Part shown: piece after piece, positions 49,824 through 58,408 of the stretch
Layout: each line of letters begins with the position of its first letter
Position numbering within the stretch: position 1 is the stretch's first letter
Source: Chitinimonas arctica
GTDB lineage: Bacteria; Pseudomonadota; Gammaproteobacteria; Burkholderiales; Chitinimonadaceae
NCBI RefSeq assembly: GCF_007431345.1
Contig: NZ_CP041730.1
Location: 5,084,001 to 5,148,000, forward strand
DNA length: 64,000 bases
Direction: 5' to 3'
Position numbers and translations under genes: made by a program
The notes under the pieces: generated by a model
The model's input: the letters and a program-made list of their open reading frames with translations, nothing else
What the model was told of the DNA's origin: nothing
The model's database searches: none

Positions 49824-51535
49824 AGCAGTTGCAACATCATCGAGGCATACTTTTCCAGGAAGCTGTTCGGGGCCAGCCGTGTCTGCCAGTAAGGGTTGTA
49901 CAGGCTACCCAGTTCGACCTTGTTGTCCTCGCGCTTCCAATCGGCGCGCAATTTGTTGGGCCGTGCGAAATAGGCCTGCGCACTGGCCAGCGCCCGCATG
50001 CTGTCATCCCCGCCGGGATTGCCGTTCACCATGCTGAAGCGGCCTCCGCTGAACTTGTTGGAACTGGGCACCGTGCTGGCCTTGCGCTCCACTTCGATCA
50101 ACAGGGTGGGGCCGACCAGATTGTCCTTGGAGGGGTCGCGGATATCGAAATAGGGCCGCAAGCCCTGCCCGCCCAGCGTGGTTCCTGCCCCCTGCGGCCG
50201 CTGGCGCTGTGCCGGCATGGCGGTCATAAAGCCGTTGTAGACACCGCCATAGGCTTCGTCGGCCGGCGTGCTGAAATTATTATTGGTCGCCAGCGCGCCC
50301 GCACCGCTGATCTGCACCCCCGCCTGGGCGGACCCCCAGCCCATGGGCATGGTGGGGATCACGATGGGAATGGGGATGGGGATCCCCAGGATCGAAATCC
50401 AGAAAATGGCCGCGCCGGTGAAGCCGGTGGCATCCAGGGCCGTCCAGGTCTTCTTGGAATGGCCCTTGGTACTGCCGCCGGCCGTCACCGATTTCAATTC
50501 CGTGCCGCCGCGATGCCATAGCCACATCAGAAAGGCGCCGTTCTGGTACGGAATAAAGCGGGTCGGATCGATGACGAACGGGTTCGGCGTAATGTAGAAG
50601 ACCTCGGGCGCGCCGTCGTACCAGCCGTTGCGGGTACTGCGGTCGCGCGAGAAGTCGTCCAGCGAATTCATGGTGACCTGGGCAAACCGGTCGGGCGTCG
50701 CATCGGTGGCGCTGCCGCAGCCTTTCTCGGCACAGTCGCCAAACTTGCTGGCGGCGGGCTTGGTATTGGGGTCCTTGCGCTCGGTAAAGCGCAGCCAGTT
50801 GTAGAGCGATACCGCCGTGGCGGCCCAGCCACCCACGGTCAGGCTGGCTTCGGGATCATTCATCTGCAGGATATTATGGCGCGGGTCCAGGGTGAGCATA
50901 TCGCCCACCGCCGTACCGGCCATGAAACTGGTGTCCATGCCCAGCTTGTCCAGCAGGCCGGTGCCGCCACCGGGATCGACCAGGTTCATACCCAGCGTTT
51001 GCGCCATGGTCAGGGCGGTACCGTAGTGGTAGACCAGCTGTGCGGTATCGAGGGCCAGGTTGATGCCATCCAGCAGTTTGGCCAAAACCGGCCCGCTGGC
51101 ATTCATCGCGCTCTGGAAACCCTTGGAGATATTCTTGTTGAGGTTCCAGGGCGTATTCCACATCCAATTGGCCAAGGGGCCACCCAAGGCCGTCAGCATA
51201 CGCGGCACCCAGGTGAATTCGCTGGTGTAGGTCTTGTTGAAATTGCGCGACCACGAGGTCAGGCCAACCACCTGGGCGGTGGCGACTTCATTGGCGACCA
51301 TGGCGCGATTGGTATAGGCGGAGAAATTGTAGTCGCGTGCCTGGGCCTGCACGGCACTGTACACAGCCGCGTCCGCGGCGTTCTGCAAACGCATCTTGCC
51401 GAGGGTCTGCTGTCCCACATTGAAGGTGGACAGCAGGACCAGGATAACGACGGCCAGCGTAATCAGGGAGAAGACCAGCGCCTGGCCGCTCTGCCCTTTC
51501 GCTGGCCTAAAACCGGATTGCGCCTGCCAGTCCAT
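49820..51535 (-). CDS. TadG-like protein (putative Flp pilus-assembly TadG N-terminal)
   Basis: 571 residues. KGQSGQALVFSLITLAVVILVLLSTFNVGQQTLGKMRLQNAADAAVYSA (about 14-62) is the TadG-like N-terminal domain with a long membrane helix and the Q-N-A-A-D-A-A motif. A large periplasmic region follows with a second hydrophobic segment (AAIFWISILGIPIPIPIVIPTMPMGWG, about 375-402). No von Willebrand domain is obvious. It starts 35 bases after the pilin gene and probably helps assembly or surface retention of pili. Confidence 0.82.
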   Translation of the reverse strand: MDWQAQSGFRPAKGQSGQALVFSLITLAVVILVLLSTFNVGQQTLGKMRLQNAADAAVYSAVQAQARDYNFSAYTNRAMVANEVATAQVVGLTSWSRNFNKTYTSEFTWVPRMLTALGGPLANWMWNTPWNLNKNISKGFQSAMNASGPVLAKLLDGINLALDTAQLVYHYGTALTMAQTLGMNLVDPGGGTGLLDKLGMDTSFMAGTAVGDMLTLDPRHNILQMNDPEASLTVGGWAATAVSLYNWLRFTERKDPNTKPAASKFGDCAEKGCGSATDATPDRFAQVTMNSLDDFSRDRSTRNGWYDGAPEVFYITPNPFVIDPTRFIPYQNGAFLMWLWHRGGTELKSVTAGGSTKGHSKKTWTALDATGFTGAAIFWISILGIPIPIPIVIPTMPMGWGSAQAGVQISGAGALATNNNFSTPADEAYGGVYNGFMTAMPAQRQRPQGAGTTLGGQGLRPYFDIRDPSKDNLVGPTLLIEVERKASTVPSSNKFSGGRFSMVNGNPGGDDSMRALASAQAYFARPNKLRADWKREDNKVELGSLYNPYWQTRLAPNSFLEKYASMMLQLL

Positions 51536-51570
51536 TCCGAGCGCTCCGGATTCGCTGTTTGGGAGGGTGG

Positions 51571-51858
51571 CTAGTTACCGTAGCTGCCCATGCCCTTGGC
51601 CTTGGTGCCCTGGCTGCGGGCGCTGCTGGCCGACGCGGTCGCCGCGCTGCGGGCCGCGGCCGCGCCCGAGGTATCGCCCGATACTTCGCTGGCCAGGCCG
51701 GACACCTGGTTACGGATGGTCTGGCCGAAGAAACTGTAGACCCCAATGGCCGCCACCGCGATCAGCGCCACGATGATGATGTATTCCGTCATGCCTTGGC
51801 CGGACTGGCGGCGGGGTAGCTGCCGCATGGCTTGGCGCAGCGTGTCGATCTTTTTCAT
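51571..51858 (-). CDS. flp: Flp-type pilin
   Basis: 95 residues. RRQSGQGMTEYIIIVALIAVAAIGVYSFFGQTIRNQV (16-52) is the Flp/TadE prepilin motif: short basic leader, GQGMTEY processing region with the conserved Glu5-Tyr6 pair, and hydrophobic helix. The C-terminal tail is alanine/serine-rich and longer than in minimal Flp pilins. As the first gene of the locus it is probably the major pilin. AGGAGCC is seen upstream. Confidence 0.85.
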   Translation of the reverse strand: MKKIDTLRQAMRQLPRRQSGQGMTEYIIIVALIAVAAIGVYSFFGQTIRNQVSGLASEVSGDTSGAAAARSAATASASSARSQGTKAKGMGSYGN

Positions 51859-52059
51859 GACTGGCTCCTGGATTCATAAATAGGCGGCAATCCTTGCGGA
51901 TAATGGGCTGCGCAATACTGTTCAACCGATCTCGGCAATTCCGCCACGCTGAGGGATAGACCCCGCCCAGGGGAAAGTCAAATGCCGGCCGCCTTGACTG
52001 TGGCGTCCCGCCACCTAGTCTGTATAGACGATTAATCCATTCCGCACCAAGGGACCGCC

Positions 52060-52947
52060 ATGCGCTTTGCCCCGCTATTGCTTCTGATAACCGCCCTCTA
52101 CAGCCAGGCCGACTTCCAGGCTGCCCGCGAAGCCTATCAAGCGGGCGAATTCGCCAAGGCGGCCAAAGGCTTTACCGAAGCGGCCAACCAAGGCGATGTG
52201 CGCGCCCAGGCCGAACTGGGCCAGATGTACGAACGGGGCGAAGGGGTTCAGGCCGACTATGGCCGTGCCCTGTCCTGGTATCGCAAGGCTGCCGACAAGG
52301 CTTATCTGCCGGCGCAGGTCTCGCTCGGTTACCTGTATGAGCGGGGACTGGGCATCGCACGGGACTATGGCCAGGCGATGCAGTGGTATCGCAAGGCCGC
52401 CGACAAGGGCTCGGCCTTGGGGCAGAACAATATCGGCTACCTGTACGAAAACGGCTGGGGTGTTAAACAGGATTTTGCCCAGGCGGTCGAGTGGTACCGC
52501 AAGGCCGTGGACCAGGGCTTGCCCTTGGCGCAGACCAATCTGGGCTTTCTCTACGCCGAAGGGCGCGGGGTGCCGAAGGATGACGCCCAGGCGGTACTGC
52601 TGTACCGCAAGGCCGCCGACACCGGCTTTGCCCAGGCCGAGAACAATCTGGGCTATATGTACGCCAGCGGACGCGGCCTGAAGCAGGATCTACAGGAAGC
52701 CCGCAGCTGGTACGGCAAAGCGGCGGCCGACGGCAATGGCCAGGCCATGGTCAACCTGGCCCTGCTCTACCAGAATGGCCGTGGCGTGCCGCAGGACAGC
52801 GGCAAGGCGGTCGAATGGCTGAACAAGGCCGCCACCGCCAATTACCGCCCGGCCATTCAACGCCTGGCCAAGCTTTACCGCGAAGGTGCTTGGGGATTGA
52901 AGGTCGATGAAGTGGCGGCGGCGGGCTGGGAAAGCAAGCTTAATTGA
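52060..52947 (+). CDS. Exported Sel1-repeat protein
   Basis: 295 residues. Signal peptide MRFAPLLLLITALYSQA, then seven Sel1 repeats of about 36 residues. Each follows A..G.A.AQ..LG..Y..G.GV..D...A..WYRKAAD.G, for example AQAELGQMYERGEGVQADYGRALSWYRKAADK and VNLALLYQNGRGVPQDSGKAVEWLNKAA. Sel1 arrays act as protein-binding scaffolds in the periplasm. The neighbouring Tad genes run the other way. A perfect hairpin terminator follows the stop. Confidence 0.92.
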   Translation: MRFAPLLLLITALYSQADFQAAREAYQAGEFAKAAKGFTEAANQGDVRAQAELGQMYERGEGVQADYGRALSWYRKAADKAYLPAQVSLGYLYERGLGIARDYGQAMQWYRKAADKGSALGQNNIGYLYENGWGVKQDFAQAVEWYRKAVDQGLPLAQTNLGFLYAEGRGVPKDDAQAVLLYRKAADTGFAQAENNLGYMYASGRGLKQDLQEARSWYGKAAADGNGQAMVNLALLYQNGRGVPQDSGKAVEWLNKAATANYRPAIQRLAKLYREGAWGLKVDEVAAAGWESKLN

Positions 52948-52954
52948 GTGAATT

Positions 52955-52981
52955 GACGGTCCTGGCGGGGCCAGGACCGTC
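52955..52981. terminator. Bidirectional hairpin terminator
   Basis: GACGGTCCTGGC and GCCAGGACCGTC form a perfect 12-bp stem around GGG, between two convergent genes (Sel1 gene ends 52947, helical/LRR gene ends 53001). It lacks a strong T run but its position between convergent stops supports termination for both. Confidence 0.7.
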
Positions 52982-53000
52982 ATCCGCTGTGCCTGGATCC

Positions 53001-53918
53001 TTACTGTAGCGCGCAACTCGGAGTTTGAGCCGGGGGCAAGACAACTTCGGGAGCGCGTTCTTCTATCGCCGGTATGACTTCCCGCGGTGACTGCGCCATC
53101 CATTGTGCTTTGATCTTCCCAACCGTTGCGGCAAGGTGATCCTTGCAAATCTCCAAGGCTTGCCCGTAAGCCTGCCCAGCTTCTTCCCACTCAGCTTTTT
53201 CAGCATGGCGACGGGCTTGATCGACAAGCTCGTCGGCGGCCTGGATTTTCACATCTGCCTCGGCGAGGCAAGCCATGATTTCCTCGCTTTGTCCTTCGTA
53301 CCGCGCCAGCTCCGATGCTTGCCGGAACAACTCGCCAGCCTCTTTGCATTGACCTTCTTCGAGCCGCTTCTTCCCCTCTTCGAAGGGATGGCTGGTGCGG
53401 TGTAGCCTCTGCAGCAGCATTTCTTGTTCGCAAGCAACGAGGTCAAGCAGTTCATTTGTGTCTCGGTCGGGCAGCGGATCGGCAATCCGCATATCCGCTT
53501 CTTCCACACCTGGCAGGTCTGCATCCAATTTGAGTTTTTCCAAAGGGCAAGGACGTTTTTTCACCATTTCGCATAAAGCCTTGCAGCCGACCGCGCCCAT
53601 GGTCTGGTTGCCGGTCAGATCCAGGATCTTGATATTGCGGTTAAGTGCTAGCCCGGCCAGCAAGTCGCGAACATCATCGGGCCCAAGATTGCAATTCCTC
53701 AAATCCAATGACACAACCGAATCGTTTTCCGCCAGTCTTTTGCCCAGCTCCAGCGCTTCTCCCGCTCGAAAGTGATAAGCACTGAGATCGAGACAGCTGG
53801 AATCGGCATTATTTTGCTTCAATTGCGCGATCGCCAGATTTAACCGGGAGGGCTTGCCAGCCAGCGGCGGCGGTGGGGGAAGGGAAGACCATATTTCGCA
53901 CGCATTGGATAGATGCAT
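53001..53918 (-). CDS. Leucine-rich-repeat plus TPR-like helical protein, unknown function
   Basis: 305 residues. Residues about 25-130 carry three to four NLR/RI-type leucine-rich repeats (LAENDSVVSLDLRNCNLGPDDVRDLLAGLALNRNIKILDLTGN). About 165-280 is helical and TPR-like (WEEAGQAYGQALEICKDH). The C-terminus ends QTPSCALQ. The helical half matches the protein encoded at 54053-54682, so one arose by duplication and fusion or loss. Ribosome site AAGGAAGAGAAAT precedes the ATG. No signal peptide. LRR proteins without signals are often effectors or scaffolds; here function is unknown. Confidence 0.75.
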   Translation of the reverse strand: MHLSNACEIWSSLPPPPPLAGKPSRLNLAIAQLKQNNADSSCLDLSAYHFRAGEALELGKRLAENDSVVSLDLRNCNLGPDDVRDLLAGLALNRNIKILDLTGNQTMGAVGCKALCEMVKKRPCPLEKLKLDADLPGVEEADMRIADPLPDRDTNELLDLVACEQEMLLQRLHRTSHPFEEGKKRLEEGQCKEAGELFRQASELARYEGQSEEIMACLAEADVKIQAADELVDQARRHAEKAEWEEAGQAYGQALEICKDHLAATVGKIKAQWMAQSPREVIPAIEERAPEVVLPPAQTPSCALQ

Positions 53919-54007
53919 ATTTCTCTTCCTTTTACTTTATCGAAAGTTTATTAACGTACAATTTATTAAATAAATAGCGCTTACGGCTTTGCCGCATGAT
54001 GAATTAA

Positions 54008-54030
54008 CGGTCCGGGTGAAGCCCGGACCG
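54008..54030. terminator. Hairpin downstream of helical paralogue
   Basis: CGGTCCGGG and CCCGGACCG form a perfect 9-bp stem with a TGAAG loop, 23 bases after the stop of the minus-strand gene ending at 54053. On that strand it is followed by TTAATTC. A likely terminator; the same GGTCC core is seen in the hairpin at 52955-52981. Confidence 0.55.
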
Positions 54031-54052
54031 CCAGACCGTTACGCGGTGATTC

Positions 54053-54682
54053 CTACTGTACAGCGCAAGGCGAAGCCAGGGTTTGGCGTGATACCATTTC
54101 GAGCGCGGCGGCTTCTCTCTGCGCCGCGGCTTCCTTTGCTGCTTCGCTTGCTGCTTGTTCAACCGCAAATGCCGCCAGGTTTGCCTTCAACGCCACCTCC
54201 CTTTCTGCCCTGATATTCCCTTTCCTCGCCTCGGGGTGATCCTTGCAAATCGCCAAGGCCTGCTTATAGGCCTGCGTCGCTTCTTCCCAATTTGCCTGCT
54301 CAACATGGTGGCGAGCATCTTCAACATGCACATCGGCAGCCTGTATCTTCCGCTCTGCCGCTTCGCGCAAAACCGGGATTCCTTCGAACCGCTCACCGCC
54401 CATGTCGTCTGCCTGCCGGAACAAATCGCTAGCCTCTACACATCGCCCTGCCTTGAGTCGAGCTACCCCCACCTGTAAGGGATCATCGGTACTATGCAGC
54501 CTTTGCAGTACCTCCTCCTGCTCCTTGTCAAAGTATTTCCGCATACTCTCCACTTCGTCTTCGCATTGGGCACGGAGTACTTCTTCGACGGAGGAGGACT
54601 TTCCAGATCCTGCGTACACTTGATCGTCGATCCGCGTCGCGGTCACACCTGAATTAGCTGGATACGTATTATATAATTGCAT
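54053..54682 (-). CDS. TPR-like helical protein, paralogue of the LRR protein
   Basis: 209 residues. The helical core is shared with the LRR protein next door: EEVLQRLHSTDDP, RCVEASDLFRQADDM, ERKIQAADVHVEDARHHVEQ and WEEATQAYKQALAICKDHPEA. It ends SPCAVQ, like SCALQ in the paralogue. It lacks the LRR part and has a different polar N-terminus. Both starts read GAAATATGCA. An alanine/glutamate-rich coiled segment lies near the C-terminus. Function is not known. Confidence 0.72.
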   Translation of the reverse strand: MQLYNTYPANSGVTATRIDDQVYAGSGKSSSVEEVLRAQCEDEVESMRKYFDKEQEEVLQRLHSTDDPLQVGVARLKAGRCVEASDLFRQADDMGGERFEGIPVLREAAERKIQAADVHVEDARHHVEQANWEEATQAYKQALAICKDHPEARKGNIRAEREVALKANLAAFAVEQAASEAAKEAAAQREAAALEMVSRQTLASPCAVQ

Positions 54683-54886
54683 ATTTCTTTTCTTTACGAG
54701 GATTGAAAATTAATTAACATTGCATTAAACAATGCACTTGTCGCTTCACCATATGCCATTATCCAGGCACAAAATGATTAGGCCGGAATAACTGTACGGC
54801 AGCGCTTGGCGCAGCGCTGTCGTATTGATGCATGATTTATGGGAACCACTCACAAGCCATCCTCGATGGGACGGCACGGCGACGAT
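54683..54886. other. Intergenic region with upstream signals of the helical paralogue
   Basis: The right part is ordinary; the left 70 bases are AT-rich (GAAAATTAATTAACATTGC), which suits a promoter for the minus-strand gene at 54053-54682. No gene was found. Confidence 0.4.
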
Positions 54887-56680
54887 CTAGCTTCGTACGG
54901 ATGCCTCCAGGCAACGCTGCCGCCACATCTCCCGCAAGCGCGCTTCCAGGGCGCGGGTAAAGGGTTCGGCCTGCATCAGCGGCGAATGCGCCATCCGTTC
55001 GCGCAGATCCTGCCGCAGTGCCGCCAACCGAGCCGGTGCCGCCGCCATCCGCCGGCCGATGGCGATATAGTCTTCTTCCGATGCCGCGATCCAATCGTCC
55101 AGCGCCAGGCAATGCAAGGCGCTGGCGCCTCCCCTGCCCATCACCGAGGGACAGGCCAGGGTCAGTACCGGAACGCCCATCCAGAGCGAATGGCAGGTGG
55201 TGGTACCGCCGGTATAGGGAAAGACGTCCAGATTGATATCGATTTCGCCGTGCATCGATAGATAGTCGGCAAAGGTTTGGCGGTCGCGGATCACGATCCG
55301 CTCCTCGGCCACCCCCAGTGCGGCGAAGCGGGCGCGGGTTTCGGCGGCGATCCGGGAAAAACCCCGCGCCGCGATCAGCAGCCGCGCATCGGGCACCGCG
55401 CGCAGCAGCCCGGCCCACAGGGCGATCACGGCCGGGCCCACCTTGGCGGGATTATGCAAGGCGCCAAAGGTAGTGCCAGGCTGGCTTAGACAAGGCGCCG
55501 GCGCCACCGGCGGACTATCGGCCGGCGCTTGGTAGCACCACTGCGAATGCGGCATATGGATCAGTTGCTCGCTATGCAGCGGCTGCGCGAACGCAGTCGG
55601 ACAAGCGGTGGCGTCGGTCAAGCGGTAGTCCATGGCTGCCAGGCCGGTGGTATTGAGATAACCCAGCCAGCTCACCTGCACGGGTGCGAGGCGCTTGGCC
55701 AGCAAGGGCAGGCTGTTGTTGCCGGTATGGCCCGCCAGGTCGATCAGGATATCGATGCGGTCCGCCAGGATGGCTGCCTCCAGGGCCTCGTCTTCCGCAT
55801 CGTCGAATTCGCGCCAATCCGCGCAGCTGGCCTTCAGACGCAGCGTGGTTTCGCTATGGCGGTGCATCTGGGTGGAATAGGCATGGATCTGGTACCGGCT
55901 CGCATCATGCTCGCGCATCACCGGCTCGATAAAAAAGGCGACCGGATGAAAACGCAGGTCCGGCGAGACATAGCCGATGCGCAGGGGCCGTTCGGGATCG
56001 AAGGATTGCCGCCACTTGCGCGCCTGCGCTTGGGGAAATCGGGCCGCCTGCTTTATGTGAGCCTGATATAGCGCCTCCGGCGACAGCGCCGGGTCGTAGC
56101 AGAGCGTGAACAGCAGGTTGGATAGATAGGCCGGCTTATCCGACAATTCCGCTGCGCGGCGAAAATGCGCGATGCTTTCTTCCTGCATGGCCAATTCGGA
56201 CAAGGCCAGGCCCAGGCCATTATGGGTGGAGGCGACTTCCTCCACCGCCAGCGCGGCACGGAAGTGCTGGACCGCCTTTTCCAGCTGGCCATCGCCGGCA
56301 TAGCTGCCCGCCAGGTGGTAATGCAGTTGCGGCGAGCCGGGTGATTCAGCCAATAGCTGCTCGAAACGTTCGATGGCGAGTGGCCACATTTCCGCCTCGG
56401 CGGCGGAATGCGCCAGTCGCAGACGGGCTTCGGCCATATCGGGCGCCAGTTCCAGCACCTTTTGCAGGATGTCGATCGCGGCATGCGGGCAATGCCGGCA
56501 TTGCAGGCAGCTGGCCAAGGCCAGCCAGATATCCGCCCGGGTAGGCGCTAGCCGGCTGGCCGCCTGCAGATACAGTTCCGCGCTCAGATAGCGCTCTGCG
56601 GCCAGCAGGCGGCGGCCGGCAGCGAATAGAAAGAGATGCAGGCCAACTCCGCGCAACAATGCTGCCCCCGCTTGCCTCAT
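54887..56680 (-). CDS. TPR protein with GT41 (O-GlcNAc transferase/SPINDLY-like) glycosyltransferase domain
   Basis: 597 residues if started at ATG 56680 (MRQAGAALLRG); longer starts run into the region of the divergent gene. The first 220 residues are tetratricopeptide repeats (YLSAELYLQAASRLAPTRADIWLALASCLQ; LEKAVQHFRAALAVEE). The catalytic part follows: RIGYVSPDLRFHPVAFFIEPV, DILIDLAGHTGNNSLPLLAKRLAPVQVSWLGY, FGALHNPAKVGP and DVFPYTGGTTTCHSLWMGVPVLTL. These are GT41 motifs including the His of GYVSPDLRFH and UDP-binding loops. Bacterial members glycosylate adhesins or other proteins using UDP- or GDP-sugars; the acceptor here is unknown. Confidence 0.88.
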   Translation of the reverse strand: MRQAGAALLRGVGLHLFLFAAGRRLLAAERYLSAELYLQAASRLAPTRADIWLALASCLQCRHCPHAAIDILQKVLELAPDMAEARLRLAHSAAEAEMWPLAIERFEQLLAESPGSPQLHYHLAGSYAGDGQLEKAVQHFRAALAVEEVASTHNGLGLALSELAMQEESIAHFRRAAELSDKPAYLSNLLFTLCYDPALSPEALYQAHIKQAARFPQAQARKWRQSFDPERPLRIGYVSPDLRFHPVAFFIEPVMREHDASRYQIHAYSTQMHRHSETTLRLKASCADWREFDDAEDEALEAAILADRIDILIDLAGHTGNNSLPLLAKRLAPVQVSWLGYLNTTGLAAMDYRLTDATACPTAFAQPLHSEQLIHMPHSQWCYQAPADSPPVAPAPCLSQPGTTFGALHNPAKVGPAVIALWAGLLRAVPDARLLIAARGFSRIAAETRARFAALGVAEERIVIRDRQTFADYLSMHGEIDINLDVFPYTGGTTTCHSLWMGVPVLTLACPSVMGRGGASALHCLALDDWIAASEEDYIAIGRRMAAAPARLAALRQDLRERMAHSPLMQAEPFTRALEARLREMWRQRCLEASVRS

Positions 56681-56794
56681 CCCAGCCCCCGCTTCCGGTC
56701 CCTTATCCGTCCGGCAGCTTAGCCGCTGCGTGGCCAGGATGCACGAACCGCTATCCGCTCGCGGCATTCGCACTACACTGACGAACGAGGGACG

Positions 56795-58036
56795 TTGCGC
56801 GGCTTGCGAATGTATCCGATGCTTCGCTCCGGCATTGTTCCCGACGGGGTTCGCCAAGACATGCTGCATATCAATCCGGAACTACTGAGCAACTCCAGCC
56901 AGTCCGCCTACGGACGGGCATTCGAGCAAGGCTATCGTGGGCTGCGCTTCGAAGGCGCCCTGGAGCAGGAATTCCAGCGCTTCTATCTGAGCACCCATCT
57001 GGTGCGCCTGCGCTGGGCCGGCTTTCTGGCGATTACCTTGTTCGGCCTGTTCGTGCTGGTCGATGTCTTTACCCTACCCCTCTACGTGTCGCAATGGACG
57101 GCAAGCATACGGCTGGGTCTGATCATCCCCGCTTTCGGCGTGGGGCTATGGATCAGTTACCGCAGCGAATGGCACCACCATCTGCAGCTGTCGGTATTTA
57201 TCGCTGCATTGATCACCGGCCTGGGTACCGTGGGGGTGATTGCGGTCGCGCTGGCACAGAACTATCCCATTCCTTACGAAGGCATCCTGCTGGTCGCGCT
57301 GTTCATCTACTTTATCGCCTGCCTGCAATGGTGGCGTGCCTTGCTGGCCAATCTCGTGACGGTGCTGGCCTTCGTGATCATGGAAGCCCTTTGCCAGACC
57401 GACCCTTCGCAGCGGCTTTACCAGATCATCTTTATGTTTACCGCCAATGCGGTGGGCGCGACCGGCAGTTATTTTCTCGAATACAGCACCCGCACCACCT
57501 TCCTGGTGCACGCCCTGCTCAATGAGCTGGCCGAACGCGACGGCCTGACCGGCCTGTATAACCGGCGTACGCTGAACAACCACCTGGACAAGGTATGGCG
57601 ACAAGCCATCCGCGATGGCCGCCAACTGGCCCTGGCCATGATCGATGTCGATTACTTCAAGCGCTACAACGACCACTATGGCCATGCCGAAGGCGACCGC
57701 GTGCTGAGACAGGTGGCCGACGTCATTGCAGGCCAGGCTCGCAGGCCGCTGGACCTTGCCGCCCGCTACGGCGGCGAGGAATTCGCCCTGGTCTGGTACC
57801 AGCCCACCGCCAGCGAGCTGGCGCCCATGGGCGAGCAACTCAGGGAAGCCATCGCCGACCTATGCCTGCCGCATGCAGGCAGCGAAACCGGCCGGCTCAG
57901 CGTCAGTATCGGCATCGCCCTGTTGCGCCCCTCGGGGGAACAACATGCCGAAACCTTGCTACGCGCGGCGGATACGGCTCTGTACGAAGCCAAGCAGGCG
58001 GGGCGCGACCGGGTCGTGGTGGTGGGGACGATTTAA
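56795..58036 (+). CDS. Membrane-bound diguanylate cyclase (GGDEF)
   Basis: 413 residues from a TTG at 56795 preceded by GAGGGACG; an ATG at 56810 is an alternative. Six membrane helices (about 75-245) form an MASE-like sensory part. GGDEF domain about 248-413: the signature is GGEEF in AARYGGEEFALV, metal-binding Asp in AMIDVDYFKRYND, and an inhibitory RxxD site (RPLD) five residues before GGEEF, so product feedback is likely. It should make cyclic di-GMP in response to a membrane signal. It is divergent from the GT41 gene. Confidence 0.93.
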   Translation: MRGLRMYPMLRSGIVPDGVRQDMLHINPELLSNSSQSAYGRAFEQGYRGLRFEGALEQEFQRFYLSTHLVRLRWAGFLAITLFGLFVLVDVFTLPLYVSQWTASIRLGLIIPAFGVGLWISYRSEWHHHLQLSVFIAALITGLGTVGVIAVALAQNYPIPYEGILLVALFIYFIACLQWWRALLANLVTVLAFVIMEALCQTDPSQRLYQIIFMFTANAVGATGSYFLEYSTRTTFLVHALLNELAERDGLTGLYNRRTLNNHLDKVWRQAIRDGRQLALAMIDVDYFKRYNDHYGHAEGDRVLRQVADVIAGQARRPLDLAARYGGEEFALVWYQPTASELAPMGEQLREAIADLCLPHAGSETGRLSVSIGIALLRPSGEQHAETLLRAADTALYEAKQAGRDRVVVVGTI

Positions 58037-58408
58037 GGAAAACGGCGGTACCGGACGATACGCTTGGCTATCCTGTGCATCGCCGTACGCGGGCGGATGG
58101 TCAGGAGGCGGTTCGGATGAGGGCGGCTGGAGGAAGGGGCGATCGGCGCAGAGTGACCACATAAAAGGAATACCTCGGTCATTTAGAATATGGAATGTTC
58201 AACCTTAGGGATAAAGCGGTCCGAATCGCTATTCCGTTCCTGCCTGAATTTTCCGTAAACCAACGCATCTATATAAGCGACTTGAGAGTGCATGGAGTTC
58301 AGGTTTTTGCCTGATTGGCAGGTGAAGGCGCTAAGCGTTAAAAAGTCAGGCGCACATTTGGTATCGCCCTGACAACCCATTAACGTCCGCCTTCCACACA
58401 CTGCCGCC
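58037..58408. other. Intergenic region, no gene recognised
   Basis: About 370 bases between the cyclase and the Rpn-like gene. The right half is more AT-rich (for example around 58190-58350) and should hold the promoter of the Rpn-like gene. No hairpin, RNA gene or insertion end stood out. Confidence 0.4.
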
